Shown here: piece after piece, positions 37,255 to 46,757 of the stretch
How positions within the stretch are numbered: the first letter of the stretch is position 1
Layout: every line of letters begins with the position of its first letter
Source of the DNA: Rosenbergiella epipactidis
GTDB taxonomy: Bacteria > Pseudomonadota > Gammaproteobacteria > Enterobacterales > Enterobacteriaceae
DNA: 64,000 nt
Direction: 5' to 3'
NCBI RefSeq assembly: GCF_018494055.1
Contig: NZ_JABBFQ010000001.1
Location: forward strand, 248,001-312,000
Translations under genes and position numbers: made by a program
Notes under the pieces: generated by a model
Told to the model about the DNA's origin: nothing
The model's input: only the letters and a program-made list of their open reading frames with translations
The model's database searches: none

Positions 37255-37376
37255 GGCTTAAGCGCTCATAGCAGATTAGGGAGCACCATCAAGGATGGGT
37301 CTCAACGAGACCGGCAGATGATATGCCATAACGGGCACGGAAAAAAGCGTTTCCCGTGCCTTGAGGGCAGGAAACG

Positions 37377-38189
37377 TTATTGGCGGGAGAAAACAGAGGC
37401 CTCTTGCATTAATGCATCACTGGGTCTGACCCCGGTATATAACGCAAATTGTTCTAACGCTTGTAGCGCAATCACCTGATCACCACTCAGGACTTTCTTA
37501 CCCAGTGCATGACCTTTTTTCACCAGCGGAGTTTGTGCCGGGAACGCAACGACGTCGAAGACGGTGTCAGCCGCATCCACGATCGATTCGGTAAAGGCGA
37601 GGGTGTCACTTTCTGCGCCGCCAGTCATACCAATTGGGGTGACATTGACGATAATATCGGCAGTGGTAGTCTCGTCGGGCGACTGATAGCGATAGTGATA
37701 CTTCTCTGCAAGCGCTTTACCGCTCTGCTCATTACGCGCCATTACACTGAGTTGAGTAAATCCGGCATCATGAAAGGCAGCCACCACGGCCTTAGCCATC
37801 CCGCCTGCACCCTGTACTAGCACAGTTTGTGAATTGTCTGGCAGATGGTCGGTGATCAACTGGCGAATCGCTAAAAAATCGGTGTTATAAGCGGTGAGGA
37901 CACCGTTATCATTGACGATGGTATTGACGGAATCGATCGCTATGGCCGAATCCGTTAAGTGATCGATAAATGGAATGCAGCTCTCTTTAAACGGCATAGA
38001 AACTGAACAACCGCGGATACCTAATGCTCGCACGCCTTTGACCGCTGCTTCAATATCGGTCGTCGAGAAAGCCTTATAAATAAAATCAATATCGAGTTTC
38101 TGATAAAGATAATTATGAAAACGGGTGCCAATATTACTGGGGCGGCCGGAAAGAGAAATACAGAGTTGGGTATCTTTATTAAGCATCAT
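37377..38189 (-). CDS. Shikimate-dehydrogenase-like NAD(P) enzyme
   Basis: 270 residues, AroE superfamily. The substrate domain shows CISLSGRPSNIGTRFHNYLY and the catalytic lysine in RGCSVSMPFKESCIPFID; the paired aspartate is in AYNTDFLAIRQL. The cofactor domain shows VLVQGAGGMAKAVVAAFHDA and IIVNVTPIGMTGG. The CISLSGRPSNIGTRFHN start is typical of the AroE-like clade represented by Haemophilus HI0607, not of housekeeping AroE or YdiB. The true substrate is therefore uncertain. Two adjacent ATG codons (38189, 38186) are possible starts. A 3-dehydroshikimate-dehydratase-like gene lies about 5 kb away, which may or may not be related. Confidence 0.85.
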   Translation of the reverse strand: MMLNKDTQLCISLSGRPSNIGTRFHNYLYQKLDIDFIYKAFSTTDIEAAVKGVRALGIRGCSVSMPFKESCIPFIDHLTDSAIAIDSVNTIVNDNGVLTAYNTDFLAIRQLITDHLPDNSQTVLVQGAGGMAKAVVAAFHDAGFTQLSVMARNEQSGKALAEKYHYRYQSPDETTTADIIVNVTPIGMTGGAESDTLAFTESIVDAADTVFDVVAFPAQTPLVKKGHALGKKVLSGDQVIALQALEQFALYTGVRPSDALMQEASVFSRQ

Positions 38190-38350
38190 TCAGTCCCAGT
38201 CATAATATATTGCGATATTATTATCAGTGAACCCATTCCATTGGAAGATAAACGCTAAAAAAATGCGACGCAGAAAATTATTTAGTGATCAAACAGGTGG
38301 ATATTTCTGCAAAAAGGACAGCAGGTTAAAAAACGGATATTAATGAACAG

Positions 38351-38356
38351 TATAAT
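38351..38356 (+). promoter_or_regulatory. Probable -10 element of the ada promoter
   Basis: A perfect TATAAT lies 46 bp upstream of the ada start. About 17 bp further upstream there is no recognisable -35 hexamer, only an A-rich run, as expected for an activator-dependent promoter. E. coli ada is activated by methylated Ada. Confidence 0.5.
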
Positions 38357-38402
38357 CCTCTATCGTTTAGGCCACTCAGTCACTGTCAGGAGTTAACGCC
38401 TA

Positions 38403-39470
38403 ATGGTTACCCCACGCTATCCGAATGATGACGCCTGTTGGCAAGCCGTGAAGACCCGTGATGCCACCGCCGATGACCACTTTGTCGTGGCAGTTCCGTC
38501 TACCGGTCAATATTGCCTCCCGAGTGCGGTGACGATTTTACCTGCCCGAGACAATGTCGAATTCTTTCGCCATAGTGCGGCGGCCGAGGCAGCAGGCTAC
38601 ACCTTAAGCGAGGCCAGCACACCGACGCCTCGCTATCCTGCCAAGTGGCTCGCCATCGTAAAAAAGAGCTGTTATCTGATCGAGAATGCTGAACAGTTAC
38701 CGGATTTATCGACACTGGCCGATCATTGTGCAGTAAGCAGCGGCTATCTTCACCGTATTTTCAAATCGGTAACGGGACTGACGCCGAAAGCGTACAGTGC
38801 GGGATTGCGTGCCATACGCTTACGAGAACAGCTTAAGAATCCACAGCAATCGGTCAGCGAGGCCATTTACCAAGCGGGTTTCAATGCCAATAGCCGATTT
38901 TACGAAACTGCCTCGCAACGCCTCGGGATGACAGCGAAGCACTATCAGCGGGGCGCTGCGGGAGTGACGATTTATTTTGCACTCGGGCAGTGCAGCCTCG
39001 GCTCGGTATTGGTCGCGCAAAGCGAGAAGGGGGTCTGTGCGATTAGCTTAGGCGATGAGCCTGACTCGTTAATTGAACAATTCCAGCAACAATATCCTCA
39101 TGCCATTTTGGTGGGCGGGGATGCGCATTACGAACAGATCGTCGCCCAAATCATTGGTTATATCGAACACCCTGGCTCGACCTGGCACTTACCCTTAGAT
39201 ATTCAAGGTACTGTCTTCCAAGAGCGTGTATGGCGGGCGTTACGCGATATTCCCCTAGGTTCAACCGTCAGTTATACCGATATTGCCGAGCAGCTCGGTT
39301 CGCCTAAAGCCGTTCGCGCCGTCGCCCAAGCCTGTGCAGCCAACCGACTCGCTATTGTGATCCCCTGTCACCGCGTGGTGAAACGCGATGGTCAACTCTC
39401 GGGTTATCGCTGGGGCGTAGCTCGTAAAGAAGCCCTCTTACTGCGCGAAAAAAAACTTAATAAGGCATAG
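38403..39470 (+). CDS. ada: Ada-type O6-alkylguanine-DNA methyltransferase with degenerate zinc site
   Basis: 355 residues (E. coli Ada 354) with the full Ada layout. The N-terminal phosphotriester domain covers about residues 1-75, the AraC helix-turn-helix about 85-180 (SSGYLHRIFKSVTGLTPKAY, NANSRFYETASQRLGM) and the methyltransferase domain about 185-350 with the active site IPCHRVVKRDGQLSGYRWG. The C-terminal methyl acceptor is intact. In the N-terminal domain only the first of the four zinc cysteines remains (GQYCLPSA, the Cys38 equivalent). The Cys42 position is alanine, and the Cys69 and Cys72 positions are serine in TLSEASTPT. The methylphosphotriester sensor is therefore probably non-functional. 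No alkB follows, unlike E. coli. Confidence 0.92.
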   Translation: MVTPRYPNDDACWQAVKTRDATADDHFVVAVPSTGQYCLPSAVTILPARDNVEFFRHSAAAEAAGYTLSEASTPTPRYPAKWLAIVKKSCYLIENAEQLPDLSTLADHCAVSSGYLHRIFKSVTGLTPKAYSAGLRAIRLREQLKNPQQSVSEAIYQAGFNANSRFYETASQRLGMTAKHYQRGAAGVTIYFALGQCSLGSVLVAQSEKGVCAISLGDEPDSLIEQFQQQYPHAILVGGDAHYEQIVAQIIGYIEHPGSTWHLPLDIQGTVFQERVWRALRDIPLGSTVSYTDIAEQLGSPKAVRAVAQACAANRLAIVIPCHRVVKRDGQLSGYRWGVARKEALLLREKKLNKA

Positions 39471-39472
39471 CG

Positions 39473-40570
39473 TTACGCCTCGATATGAGGCACCTGCTGG
39501 GGAAGTGTTACGGTTGCGCGGCAACCGCTAGGCTGTAAATTAGTTAAGGTAAACTGACTGCGGTGTAATTGACAAATACGTTGCACCATATTTAGCCCAA
39601 GGCCAATCCCATCATATCGGCGGTCCATTCGCACAAAAGCTTTACTTAATTCCGTCGCCTTATTCAGATCAATACCAGGGCCTTGGTCATCGATCTCAAT
39701 ACAAATACTCAGGTTCTGCGCAAACACTCGTAAAGTGATGACTGAGCTTGGCGGGCTGTAACGGTGCGCATTCTGAACAAGGTTCTGTATCACCATCTGT
39801 AATAACGTAATATCCCCTCGTAAATGTAAAGCTGTAGCAGGAGCCTCTACCACCAACGATTGCTGACGCTGGGCTAACTGCCGTTCACACTCCGGTAGCA
39901 TGGGGGTGATAACCGCCGCCATAACATCGAAATACTGATAACTTCCGGCGGCAAAAGATTGACCCACGCGAGCAAGTTTGAGTAGCTGAGCGATACTGTC
40001 GGTCATTTGATCCAAACGTGAAAGCAGATCCCCCAAGTTAAGCTGATGTTTTTTCTCAATCAATTGAAGATGCAGCCGCAACCCAGCCAATGGGGTTCGC
40101 AACTCATGGGCCACGTCAGCGGTAAACAGCCGTTCTCGCTCTAAGGTTACGGTCAATCTCGCCATCATAGTATTGATTGCTTCGACAACTGCGCTGATTT
40201 CAGTGTACTCACTGGTTGAAGAGAGGGGGTCGAGATTGTCTTCGGAACGCTGTGTCAGTGCATTACTTAGGTCAGCCAATGGCTTAGTGACTCGCCTGAT
40301 GGCATTAAAACAGAGCACTAAGCAGGCGATGATAATCAGTAACGAAGGAACGGCTAAACTCGCCACCGCTTCATGCACTTCTTTTTCATAATGACGATGG
40401 CGATCGTGGTGATTGATGGCACTTTGTACCAAAATAGTGACCTGCTCTCGGCTCTCATGCCATAGCCAGAGGATACTGATTGCTTGGCAAATAACGATAA
40501 TGGCGCCCACCGTCAGCATCAACTTCCAGCGAAGCGTAGTCGGCGCTAAAGCGCGAAGACGATTTTTCAT
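39473..40570 (-). CDS. pmrB: PmrB (BasS) sensor histidine kinase
   Basis: 365-residue membrane sensor kinase (E. coli BasS 363). Two membrane helices (about residues 17-37 and 71-90) enclose a short periplasmic loop, and a HAMP domain follows. The phosphoacceptor histidine lies in [20 protein letters not shown]. The ATPase boxes are [23 protein letters not shown] and [13 protein letters not shown]. The loop is unusually rich in histidine (five between residues 54 and 66) and contains one ExxE (residues 64-67), the iron-sensing motif of PmrB. Low pH, Fe(III) or Al(III) are the known signals of the family. It overlaps pmrA by 4 bp and is the last gene of eptA-pmrA-pmrB. Confidence 0.92.
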   Translation of the reverse strand: MKNRLRALAPTTLRWKLMLTVGAIIVICQAISILWLWHESREQVTILVQSAINHHDRHRHYEKEVHEAVASLAVPSLLIIIACLVLCFNAIRRVTKPLADLSNALTQRSEDNLDPLSSTSEYTEISAVVEAINTMMARLTVTLERERLFTADVAHELRTPLAGLRLHLQLIEKKHQLNLGDLLSRLDQMTDSIAQLLKLARVGQSFAAGSYQYFDVMAAVITPMLPECERQLAQRQQSLVVEAPATALHLRGDITLLQMVIQNLVQNAHRYSPPSSVITLRVFAQNLSICIEIDDQGPGIDLNKATELSKAFVRMDRRYDGIGLGLNMVQRICQLHRSQFTLTNLQPSGCRATVTLPQQVPHIEA

Positions 40571-41235
40571 GGTGTGTTCTGTGTCCGAATGGAATAACCA
40601 AAACCCCGCAAAGTCTGAATACGCTGTTTACCGACTTTATCCCGTAGATTGTGGATATGCACTTCCAGCGAATTGGTCGAGGGTTCGTTATCCCAACTAT
40701 AGATATCGCTATAGAGTACATCACGATGCACAGGTTGGTTCGCCTTTAACATCAATCGTAATAAAATCGCGTATTCCTTAGGGGTTAATTCGAGCAATAG
40801 TTCACGTAAAAAGACTTGGCGCCGACCAATATCGACAGTGAGATCGTCAATTTGCAGCAGATTATCCGATTGTTGGTGGAAGCGACGGATCAGCGCCCGA
40901 CTTCGTGCGAGCAACTCTTCAAGCGCAAAGGGCTTAACTAAGTAGTCGTCGGCACCGCTATCAAGTCCTATCACGCGATCCTCGAGGGTATCGCGAGCGG
41001 TCAACACGATAATCGGTATAGCATTTCTTTGCCGGCGTAAATGCTTCAATAAGGTTAAGCCGTCACCATCGGGCAATCCGAGGTCGAGCAGGATAAGGCT
41101 GTACGATGAGGAGTGAAGAAACTGTTCGGCTGGCTTAATGCCATTCACCGCATCACATAGATAGTTCTCGCTCTGCATCGCGAGCAAGATCCCCTGCTGT
41201 AACAGGGGATCGTCTTCGATGATTAAGACCCTCAC
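40567..41235 (-). CDS. pmrA: PmrA (BasR) response regulator
   Basis: 222 residues, the same length as E. coli BasR. The receiver domain has the acidic pocket [11 protein letters not shown], the phosphorylated aspartate in [14 protein letters not shown] and [20 protein letters not shown]. The winged-helix domain contains [20 protein letters not shown] and [21 protein letters not shown] chose the GTG at 41235 because it overlaps the eptA stop as GTGA, has GAGG upstream and gives the orthologue length; an ATG at 41250 is also in frame. It activates lipid-A modification genes at PmrA boxes, one of which lies upstream of eptA. Confidence 0.94.
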   Translation of the reverse strand: MRVLIIEDDPLLQQGILLAMQSENYLCDAVNGIKPAEQFLHSSSYSLILLDLGLPDGDGLTLLKHLRRQRNAIPIIVLTARDTLEDRVIGLDSGADDYLVKPFALEELLARSRALIRRFHQQSDNLLQIDDLTVDIGRRQVFLRELLLELTPKEYAILLRLMLKANQPVHRDVLYSDIYSWDNEPSTNSLEVHIHNLRDKVGKQRIQTLRGFGYSIRTQNTP

Positions 41236-42863
41236 GCCTTGCCTCGACAATGGGTCAGTAAATCAAGTTGCGGTTGGTATTCCCGGGTTTGGACACCGAA
41301 TAATCCTAATAGGGTGGGGAAAAAATTATCTTGTGACGTTTGCATAAGCTTAGCCTGATCAACCCTACATTTCTTATCGACAGCATAGCGTTGCTGATAG
41401 TCTTGGGAAAGCCAAATTAACAACGGCACGTGCTTCTGCTGAATGGGCGCCACGCTATAAGGCAAGCCATGCAAATAAACGCCATCTTCGCCAAGCGACT
41501 CCCCGTGGTCGGAGAGGTAGACTAAACTTGTGGTAAAGCGTTGTGAATTAGCTTGGAGTAACTGGATACCTTGATCCACCATCGCATCCATATAGCGAAT
41601 AGTATTGTCGTAGGTATTCACCAGCTGTTGGTTAGAACAGTGTTGAACCTCATTGGTATCGCAGGTCGGAGTGTAATATTTAAAAGAATCCGGGTAACGA
41701 TGATTATAGGTTGGGCCGTGGCTACCAATAGTATGCAAGACGATCAACGTATTACCGGTTTGTTTATCAATATAGCGCTGTAAGTTGTGGAACAGCACTT
41801 GGTCATAACATTCACCATCGATACACATGCCAGGCAGATTCTGCGCGGTCATCTCTTCAGTTGGCACCCTTGCGCAAGCCCCTTTACAGCCGCCATCGTT
41901 TTCACGCCACAGCACATTGACGCCAACTTGCTGCACAATATCCAATAGTCCCTCACGATGATTTGCGAGTTCATCGTTATAGTGATCGTGGCCCATTCCC
42001 GAGAACATACAGGGCACAGACACGGCAGTCGAGGTACCACAGGACAGTGTATTCGGGTAGTAGATCACATTATCTTTGGCTAACAGGGGGGTCGTTTGAC
42101 GTGCGTAACCCCCTAGCCCGACATCCTGCGCACGAGTCGTCTCACCCACCACTAAGATAGTCAGGGAGGGTTTTCCGCTAAGGTGTGCCGCAGTTTGGTG
42201 GGCGTCTTCACCGAAACGAATCAAGGGGAGATTCGCCGTACGTTCGTGTTTGTACCAAGACAATGCGGCCGCGATACCGTTTGAGGGGCTTAGGTAGGTG
42301 ATCAGTTCGCGGTTATTACGAAATAGCGAAGCATAATCTTTATAGAAACTGTTCGAAATTAAATAGGTACCGGATCCGGAGACCAACAGTGCGATCAATG
42401 CCCAGCTGATGCGCCGCAGAAAGGGTTGGCGTGTTAAACGTCGGACAATAAATAGCACAATAATTGGGATAATGGCGGTCAGAATAAAATAGCCGACCAT
42501 CTGCGGTGTCACCAGCGCGAAACTCTCCGCCGCAGTGGTATTCGCCATATTTGCGACCATCGATCTATCGACGATAATACTGTAACTACTAATAAAATAT
42601 TGGGCGCTACTGGCGAGCAGGATAAACAGTATCGCGACCGGAAAAGCCAGCCACACCACTTCGGCCAACATTAAAATACTAAACAGGCCAAAAAAGGAGA
42701 CCCAAGGCATGCTAAGTAAGAATAGCCATGTATGACCAGTGCTGGGGTCAACAAGCCGATAAGCCTTTTCAAAAAAAGGAATATTTAAACATAACGTGAT
42801 GGCAGCTGCCGTCAACGCATTGACTACGGGGTGCGTTAAGCGCGTCGTAAACCAATTTTTCAT
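41232..42863 (-). CDS. eptA: EptA (PmrC) lipid A phosphoethanolamine transferase
   Basis: 543-residue inner-membrane enzyme (E. coli 547). It adds phosphoethanolamine to lipid A, reducing its negative charge and giving polymyxin resistance. Five N-terminal membrane helices precede a periplasmic alkaline-phosphatase-like domain. The threonine nucleophile lies in [20 protein letters not shown]. Metal- and fold-related motifs are [20 protein letters not shown] and [20 protein letters not shown], and several cysteine pairs are present. It is the first gene of the eptA-pmrA-pmrB operon, as in E. coli, and has an exact PmrA box upstream. Confidence 0.95.
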   Translation of the reverse strand: MKNWFTTRLTHPVVNALTAAAITLCLNIPFFEKAYRLVDPSTGHTWLFLLSMPWVSFFGLFSILMLAEVVWLAFPVAILFILLASSAQYFISSYSIIVDRSMVANMANTTAAESFALVTPQMVGYFILTAIIPIIVLFIVRRLTRQPFLRRISWALIALLVSGSGTYLISNSFYKDYASLFRNNRELITYLSPSNGIAAALSWYKHERTANLPLIRFGEDAHQTAAHLSGKPSLTILVVGETTRAQDVGLGGYARQTTPLLAKDNVIYYPNTLSCGTSTAVSVPCMFSGMGHDHYNDELANHREGLLDIVQQVGVNVLWRENDGGCKGACARVPTEEMTAQNLPGMCIDGECYDQVLFHNLQRYIDKQTGNTLIVLHTIGSHGPTYNHRYPDSFKYYTPTCDTNEVQHCSNQQLVNTYDNTIRYMDAMVDQGIQLLQANSQRFTTSLVYLSDHGESLGEDGVYLHGLPYSVAPIQQKHVPLLIWLSQDYQQRYAVDKKCRVDQAKLMQTSQDNFFPTLLGLFGVQTREYQPQLDLLTHCRGKA

Positions 42864-42911
42864 AACATCAATCCGGACTTATCATCGAATGCTGGATTAT
42901 CGCTGACAGAC

Positions 42912-42928
42912 CTTAAGATAATCTTAAG
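42912..42928. promoter_or_regulatory. PmrA box between eptA and the divergent isomerase-fold gene
   Basis: CTTAAG-ATAAT-CTTAAG is an exact tandem PmrA box (half-sites CTTAAG or CTTAAT spaced by 5). On the minus strand GATAAT follows 11 bp later, fitting an eptA promoter. Each half-site is palindromic, so the box also reads on the plus strand, where TATACT (42944-42949) lies 15 bp away, fitting a promoter for the gene starting at 42979. Confidence 0.85.
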
Positions 42929-42978
42929 CCTGCTGCTAAGGTCTATACTTATGAGTAAGTCATTGATAGGAGAGAGAC

Positions 42979-43809
42979 ATGTCATTGTTAGAATCCAATC
43001 CGCGTTTCCTAAATACCGTGCTACTTGGCGGCACTTTCACAGAGAAACTCGAGGCAATCGCGAAAGCCGGATTTGACGGAGTGGAAGTCTGGCAACAAGA
43101 CGTTAAAAAGGCGGTAGCGGAAACGCGACAACAGCTAGACGCCTTATCCCTCGCGCGCACTGATTACCAGGTATTACTAGACTTCGACGGCGCAGTGGGT
43201 GAGAAGCACCAGGAGAAACGACAAGAAGCGCTGACAATGATGACAACGGCTAGCGCATTAGGCAGCCCGATGATATTGGTGGCGGCGAACACGGCAGCCT
43301 GCGATCCGCAGAAGATTGTCACGGATATGAAGTGGCTCTGTCATCACGCCAAAGCGTTAGACTTACGAGTGGCGTATGAAGCGATGTCGTGGAGCACTGA
43401 GATCGACCAGTGCGATAAAGCTTGGCAGATTATTCAGCAGGTCGATGCAGATAACCTTGGCTTAGTGGTTGATGCCTTCCACATTTTTGCCCTACGTCGA
43501 ACATTACAAGACCTAATAGACATTCCTAGGGAGAAAATCTTCTTAGTACAGTTATCAGATATTGAGATGCCGCTAGGGGATGACGCGCTTAAACAGATCG
43601 CTCGGCATCACCGTCTGTTGCCCGGCGAAGGTAATTTTCCGCTAACAGGCTTGGTCGCCTACTTAGGCAAACTCGGCTATACCGGTCCGGTCGGGTTAGA
43701 GGTGTTTAATGATCATGCGGCTGAACAAGGTTGCGCAGGGTTCGCACAACGAGCCAAAGAGGCGTTAGAGAACATTTTAATGAAAGGCAGTACAGACGCT
43801 GAAGATTAG
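42979..43809 (+). CDS. TIM-barrel sugar isomerase/3-dehydroshikimate dehydratase-like protein
   Basis: 276 residues, xylose-isomerase-like TIM barrel. Characteristic pieces are GTFTEKLEAIAKAGFDGVEV near the N-terminus, VAYEAMSWSTEIDQCDKAW with a metal-binding glutamate, LGLVVDAFHIFALRRTLQDL, KIFLVQLSDIEMP, LPGEGNFPLTGLVAYL and VGLEVFNDHAAEQGCAGFAQ. These resemble the N-terminal domain of QuiC-type 3-dehydroshikimate dehydratases, which make protocatechuate. A different sugar isomerase activity is possible. GGAGAG precedes the ATG. It diverges from eptA over a PmrA box and may belong to the same regulon. Confidence 0.75.
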   Translation: MSLLESNPRFLNTVLLGGTFTEKLEAIAKAGFDGVEVWQQDVKKAVAETRQQLDALSLARTDYQVLLDFDGAVGEKHQEKRQEALTMMTTASALGSPMILVAANTAACDPQKIVTDMKWLCHHAKALDLRVAYEAMSWSTEIDQCDKAWQIIQQVDADNLGLVVDAFHIFALRRTLQDLIDIPREKIFLVQLSDIEMPLGDDALKQIARHHRLLPGEGNFPLTGLVAYLGKLGYTGPVGLEVFNDHAAEQGCAGFAQRAKEALENILMKGSTDAED

Positions 43810-43825
43810 AAAAGGGATTATGCAG

Positions 43826-43848
43826 AAAAAAGCCCCGCAGTGCGGGGC
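43826..43848 (-). terminator. Rho-independent terminator of katA
   Basis: GCCCCGC-AGT-GCGGGGC stem (43832-43848); on the minus strand it is followed by TTTTTT. It starts 11 bp past the katA stop. The convergent gene ending at 43809 may also use the stem. Confidence 0.92.
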
Positions 43849-43858
43849 GTTATCGTAA

Positions 43859-45316
43859 CTATTGCGAAGACTTCACTTTCTCGGCGATACGGTCGCCTAG
43901 GGTTTGGTCAATTGCGCGCCAGTAGTCGAAGGCACGGGAGAGCACCGGCTCTTTCACGCCATTGAGCAGGTGACCTGCAACGTTGTTGACTAACCGATCG
44001 CGACCGGCATCATCCAGTACCTGATTGACCAGGGCGTTTGCTTGACCGTAATCGTCATCTTCAGCATGTAAAGAGTACGGCGCACGCAGTTGTTCGCCCT
44101 GTGCAGACCACGTTGAGTCGGTAGGGTAACGCTCCCCATCCGCTGCCGGGCCCCCTTTACTGTTTGGCGCATAGACCGGATCACTGACCGGTTGCATGCG
44201 CATCGCACCATCTTTGCTGTAGCTATTGACCGGACAACGCGGGCTGTTAACCGGAATTTGCTTGTAGTTTACGCCTAAACGCGCACGGTGAGCATCGGCA
44301 TAGGCGAAGATACGACCCATCAGCATTTTGTCTGGGCTAAGGCCGATGCCGGGCACTAAGTTATTCGGCTCGAAAGCGGCCTGTTCGATTTGTGCATGGT
44401 TATCAGTAGGGTTCTGATCAAGGGTAAGTTTACCCACCTTAATAAGCGGATAATCTTTATGCGGCCATACTTTGGTTAAGTCGAAGGGGTTAAAGCGGTA
44501 ATCATCCGCTTCGGCGAACGGCATAATTTGCATATACAGCGTCCAGCTAGGGTTATTACCCTCGGAAATCGCGTTATACAGATCACGGACGTGGAAGTCG
44601 CCATCTGCGCCGGCTAATTTATCGGCTTCATCTTGAGTCAAGCATTCGACGCCTTGATCAGTTTTGAAGTGGTACTTCACCCAGAATTTCTCGCCTTCGG
44701 CGTTCACCCACATATAAGTGTGGCTGGAGTAACCATTCATATGGCGCCAGCTTTTAGGAATACCGCGATCGCTCATCAGCCAAGTGACTTGGTGAGCCGA
44801 TTCAGGGGATAAGGTCCAGAAGTCCCACTGCATATCATTATCACGCAGATTGTTATCGGCACGACGCTTTTGCGAGCGGATAAAATGCTGGAATTTCATC
44901 GGGTCACGTACGAAGAAGACCGGCGTATTGTTGCCGACCATATCGTAGTTTCCTTCGGTGGTATAAAACTTGATCGAAAAACCGCGTGGATCACGCCAAG
45001 TATCTGGGCTACCGCGTTCACCTGCTACGGTTGAAAAACGCATCAGTACGTCAGTTTTAACCCCGGGTTGGAAGAGGGCAGCTTTAGTGTATTGACTCAC
45101 GTCTTCCGTGACTTCGAAATGGCCGAATGCACCGCTACCTTTGGCGTGAGGTTGACGCTCAGGGATCCGCTCGCGGTTAAAATTCGCCATTTGCTCAATA
45201 AGATAATGGTCGTGCAGGACAATCGGGCCATCAGGGCCGACTGTTAAGGAGTGTTCGTCGCTTGCAACGGGAATGCCAGCATCGGTGGTTGTTATGTTTC
45301 TTTTTTGATCGCTCAT
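43859..45316 (-). CDS. katA: Monofunctional haem catalase (small-subunit, clade 3 type)
   Basis: 485 residues, the usual size for small-subunit catalases. It splits hydrogen peroxide to water and oxygen. Distal-side residues are visible in [20 protein letters not shown] (catalytic histidine) and [20 protein letters not shown] (asparagine). The proximal haem-ligand tyrosine lies in [20 protein letters not shown]. The frame is open upstream to 45421, but the ATG at 45316 ([14 protein letters not shown]) has GAGGG before it and matches the family start. There is a 172-bp gap to the divergent MFS gene. I could not identify an OxyR site. Confidence 0.93.
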   Translation of the reverse strand: MSDQKRNITTTDAGIPVASDEHSLTVGPDGPIVLHDHYLIEQMANFNRERIPERQPHAKGSGAFGHFEVTEDVSQYTKAALFQPGVKTDVLMRFSTVAGERGSPDTWRDPRGFSIKFYTTEGNYDMVGNNTPVFFVRDPMKFQHFIRSQKRRADNNLRDNDMQWDFWTLSPESAHQVTWLMSDRGIPKSWRHMNGYSSHTYMWVNAEGEKFWVKYHFKTDQGVECLTQDEADKLAGADGDFHVRDLYNAISEGNNPSWTLYMQIMPFAEADDYRFNPFDLTKVWPHKDYPLIKVGKLTLDQNPTDNHAQIEQAAFEPNNLVPGIGLSPDKMLMGRIFAYADAHRARLGVNYKQIPVNSPRCPVNSYSKDGAMRMQPVSDPVYAPNSKGGPAADGERYPTDSTWSAQGEQLRAPYSLHAEDDDYGQANALVNQVLDDAGRDRLVNNVAGHLLNGVKEPVLSRAFDYWRAIDQTLGDRIAEKVKSSQ

Positions 45317-45488
45317 CACTGCCCTCATGATTTTTATTTTTACATTGCTCAGTTTAAGCGTAGACAAAAATTCACCGGCTGGACATATTATTTCACCTTT
45401 TGCTGCGATAAGTGTTATCAATGGTTAGGCAAAGTTCGTGATATGCTAAGCGTCCTTATTATCAGTATGCTTAGCTTGGAGCCAATTC

Positions 45489-46718
45489 TTGAATCCCGCA
45501 GCCTCCCAACCCTCCCCATTTAGTCACCGCGGCTTTCGTCACTACCTGATTGCGCAAACCTGTTCATCGCTCAGTTTTCAAATCGTTTCCTTGGCTGTCA
45601 GTTGGCAGATCTATGCCATCACCCACAGCGCCTTTATGTTGGGGATGATTGGTCTGATGCAATTTTTACCCTCAGTGTTACTGGCACTGCCGGCAGGGCA
45701 CCTTGCGGACCAATATAATCGCAAAACATTGATTATTACCGGACAAGTGGTCGAATGTGTTGCGGTCCTCGGGCTTATTGCATTACCGCTGATGTCTTGG
45801 CTTTCTACCTCGGCATTATTAGGCTTGGTGGCACTGTTCTCCATTGCCAAAGCGGTGGAAGGTCCGGCCAATACCTCATTATTGCCTGCGCTATTACCGC
45901 CCGAACTGCTCTCCAAGGCCATGGCAACTAACCAAGTTTTCCGCGAGGCGATGGTCATTGCTGGACCGATGATTGGCGGGCTACTGTATGTCTATTCACC
46001 GCAAGCCGCTTATGGGGTCGCTGCATTAGCTTATTTACTCGCCTTGGTGATGATTGCGACCGTTCGCTATGTGCCTGTCGCACTGACACGGCTACCGATG
46101 ACGATGAAGAATCTGTTTGCGGGACTCCATTTCATCTTTGAGCGGAAGGATGTGTTAGGCGTTATTTCATTAGATCTTTTTGCGGTGTTACTCGGCGGCG
46201 TCACAGCGTTATTACCGATTTTTGCGCAAGATATTTTGCATACCGGACCTTGGGGGCTTGGGGCACTGCGCGCAGCACCTTCGGTGGGGGCTTTGTTAAC
46301 CGGGATCTGGATCAGCCGTCGGGTATTCACCCGTCACACAGGGTTGATTATGTTTGGATGTGTTGCCGGCTTCGGGGTCGCAACTCTCGTCTTCGCGCTG
46401 TCTCACACTATTATATTATCATTACTGGCACTGGTGGCACTCGGCGGTTTCGATATGGTGAGCATGGTCATTAGAGGGGCGATGGTTCAACTGGATACAC
46501 CCGATGCCATGCGTGGCAGAGTCAATGCCGTCAACTCCATCTTTATTAATACGTCCAATCAATTCGGCGAATTTGAGACCGGTGTTCTGGCTAGCATGTT
46601 AGGGACGGTTCCAGCAGCAGTCGTGGGGGGAGTGGGAACCTTGGTGGTTGTTGTGATCTGGATGAAGCTGTTTCCAAGTTTACGTCAACGTCAACAATTG
46701 ACACAGTCTGTGGAATAG
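45489..46718 (+). CDS. Major-facilitator exporter, EntS-like
   Basis: 409-residue, 12-helix transporter of the MFS_3/EntS type. Family segments are FRHYLIAQTCSSLSFQIVSL, the inter-helix loop LPAGHLADQYNRKTLIITGQ and the C-terminal QLDTPDAMRGRVNAVNSIFI. EntS exports enterobactin in E. coli; here no enterobactin genes are nearby, so the substrate is unknown. The start is TTG at 45489, supported by GGAG 7 bp upstream and no better ATG in frame. It converges on the mqo remnant across a 13-bp stem. Confidence 0.85.
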   Translation: MNPAASQPSPFSHRGFRHYLIAQTCSSLSFQIVSLAVSWQIYAITHSAFMLGMIGLMQFLPSVLLALPAGHLADQYNRKTLIITGQVVECVAVLGLIALPLMSWLSTSALLGLVALFSIAKAVEGPANTSLLPALLPPELLSKAMATNQVFREAMVIAGPMIGGLLYVYSPQAAYGVAALAYLLALVMIATVRYVPVALTRLPMTMKNLFAGLHFIFERKDVLGVISLDLFAVLLGGVTALLPIFAQDILHTGPWGLGALRAAPSVGALLTGIWISRRVFTRHTGLIMFGCVAGFGVATLVFALSHTIILSLLALVALGGFDMVSMVIRGAMVQLDTPDAMRGRVNAVNSIFINTSNQFGEFETGVLASMLGTVPAAVVGGVGTLVVVVIWMKLFPSLRQRQQLTQSVE

Positions 46719-46722
46719 CGAG

Positions 46723-46752
46723 AACCCCTTCAGTCAATAGACTGAAGGGGTT
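46723..46752. terminator. Stem between the MFS gene and the mqo remnant
   Basis: AACCCCTTCAGTC (46723-46735) pairs perfectly with GACTGAAGGGGTT (46740-46752), 13 bp with a 4-base loop. It lies 4 bp after the MFS stop and 5 bp from the last codon of the mqo remnant. It lacks a clear T run on either strand. Probably a two-way terminator of the once intact convergent pair. Confidence 0.75.
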
Positions 46753-46757
46753 GAGGT

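Noticed and set aside
37334-37360. Hairpin GGCACGG/CCGTGCC after the shikimate-dehydrogenase-like gene as a terminator
   Set aside because: The stem contains a bulge and no T run follows on the minus strand; it may end transcription, but the evidence is too weak to list.
38190-38350. An Ada box upstream of ada
   Set aside because: An AAAATGCGAC stretch resembles the E. coli ada operator only loosely, and the degenerate sensor domain makes conservation of the site doubtful.
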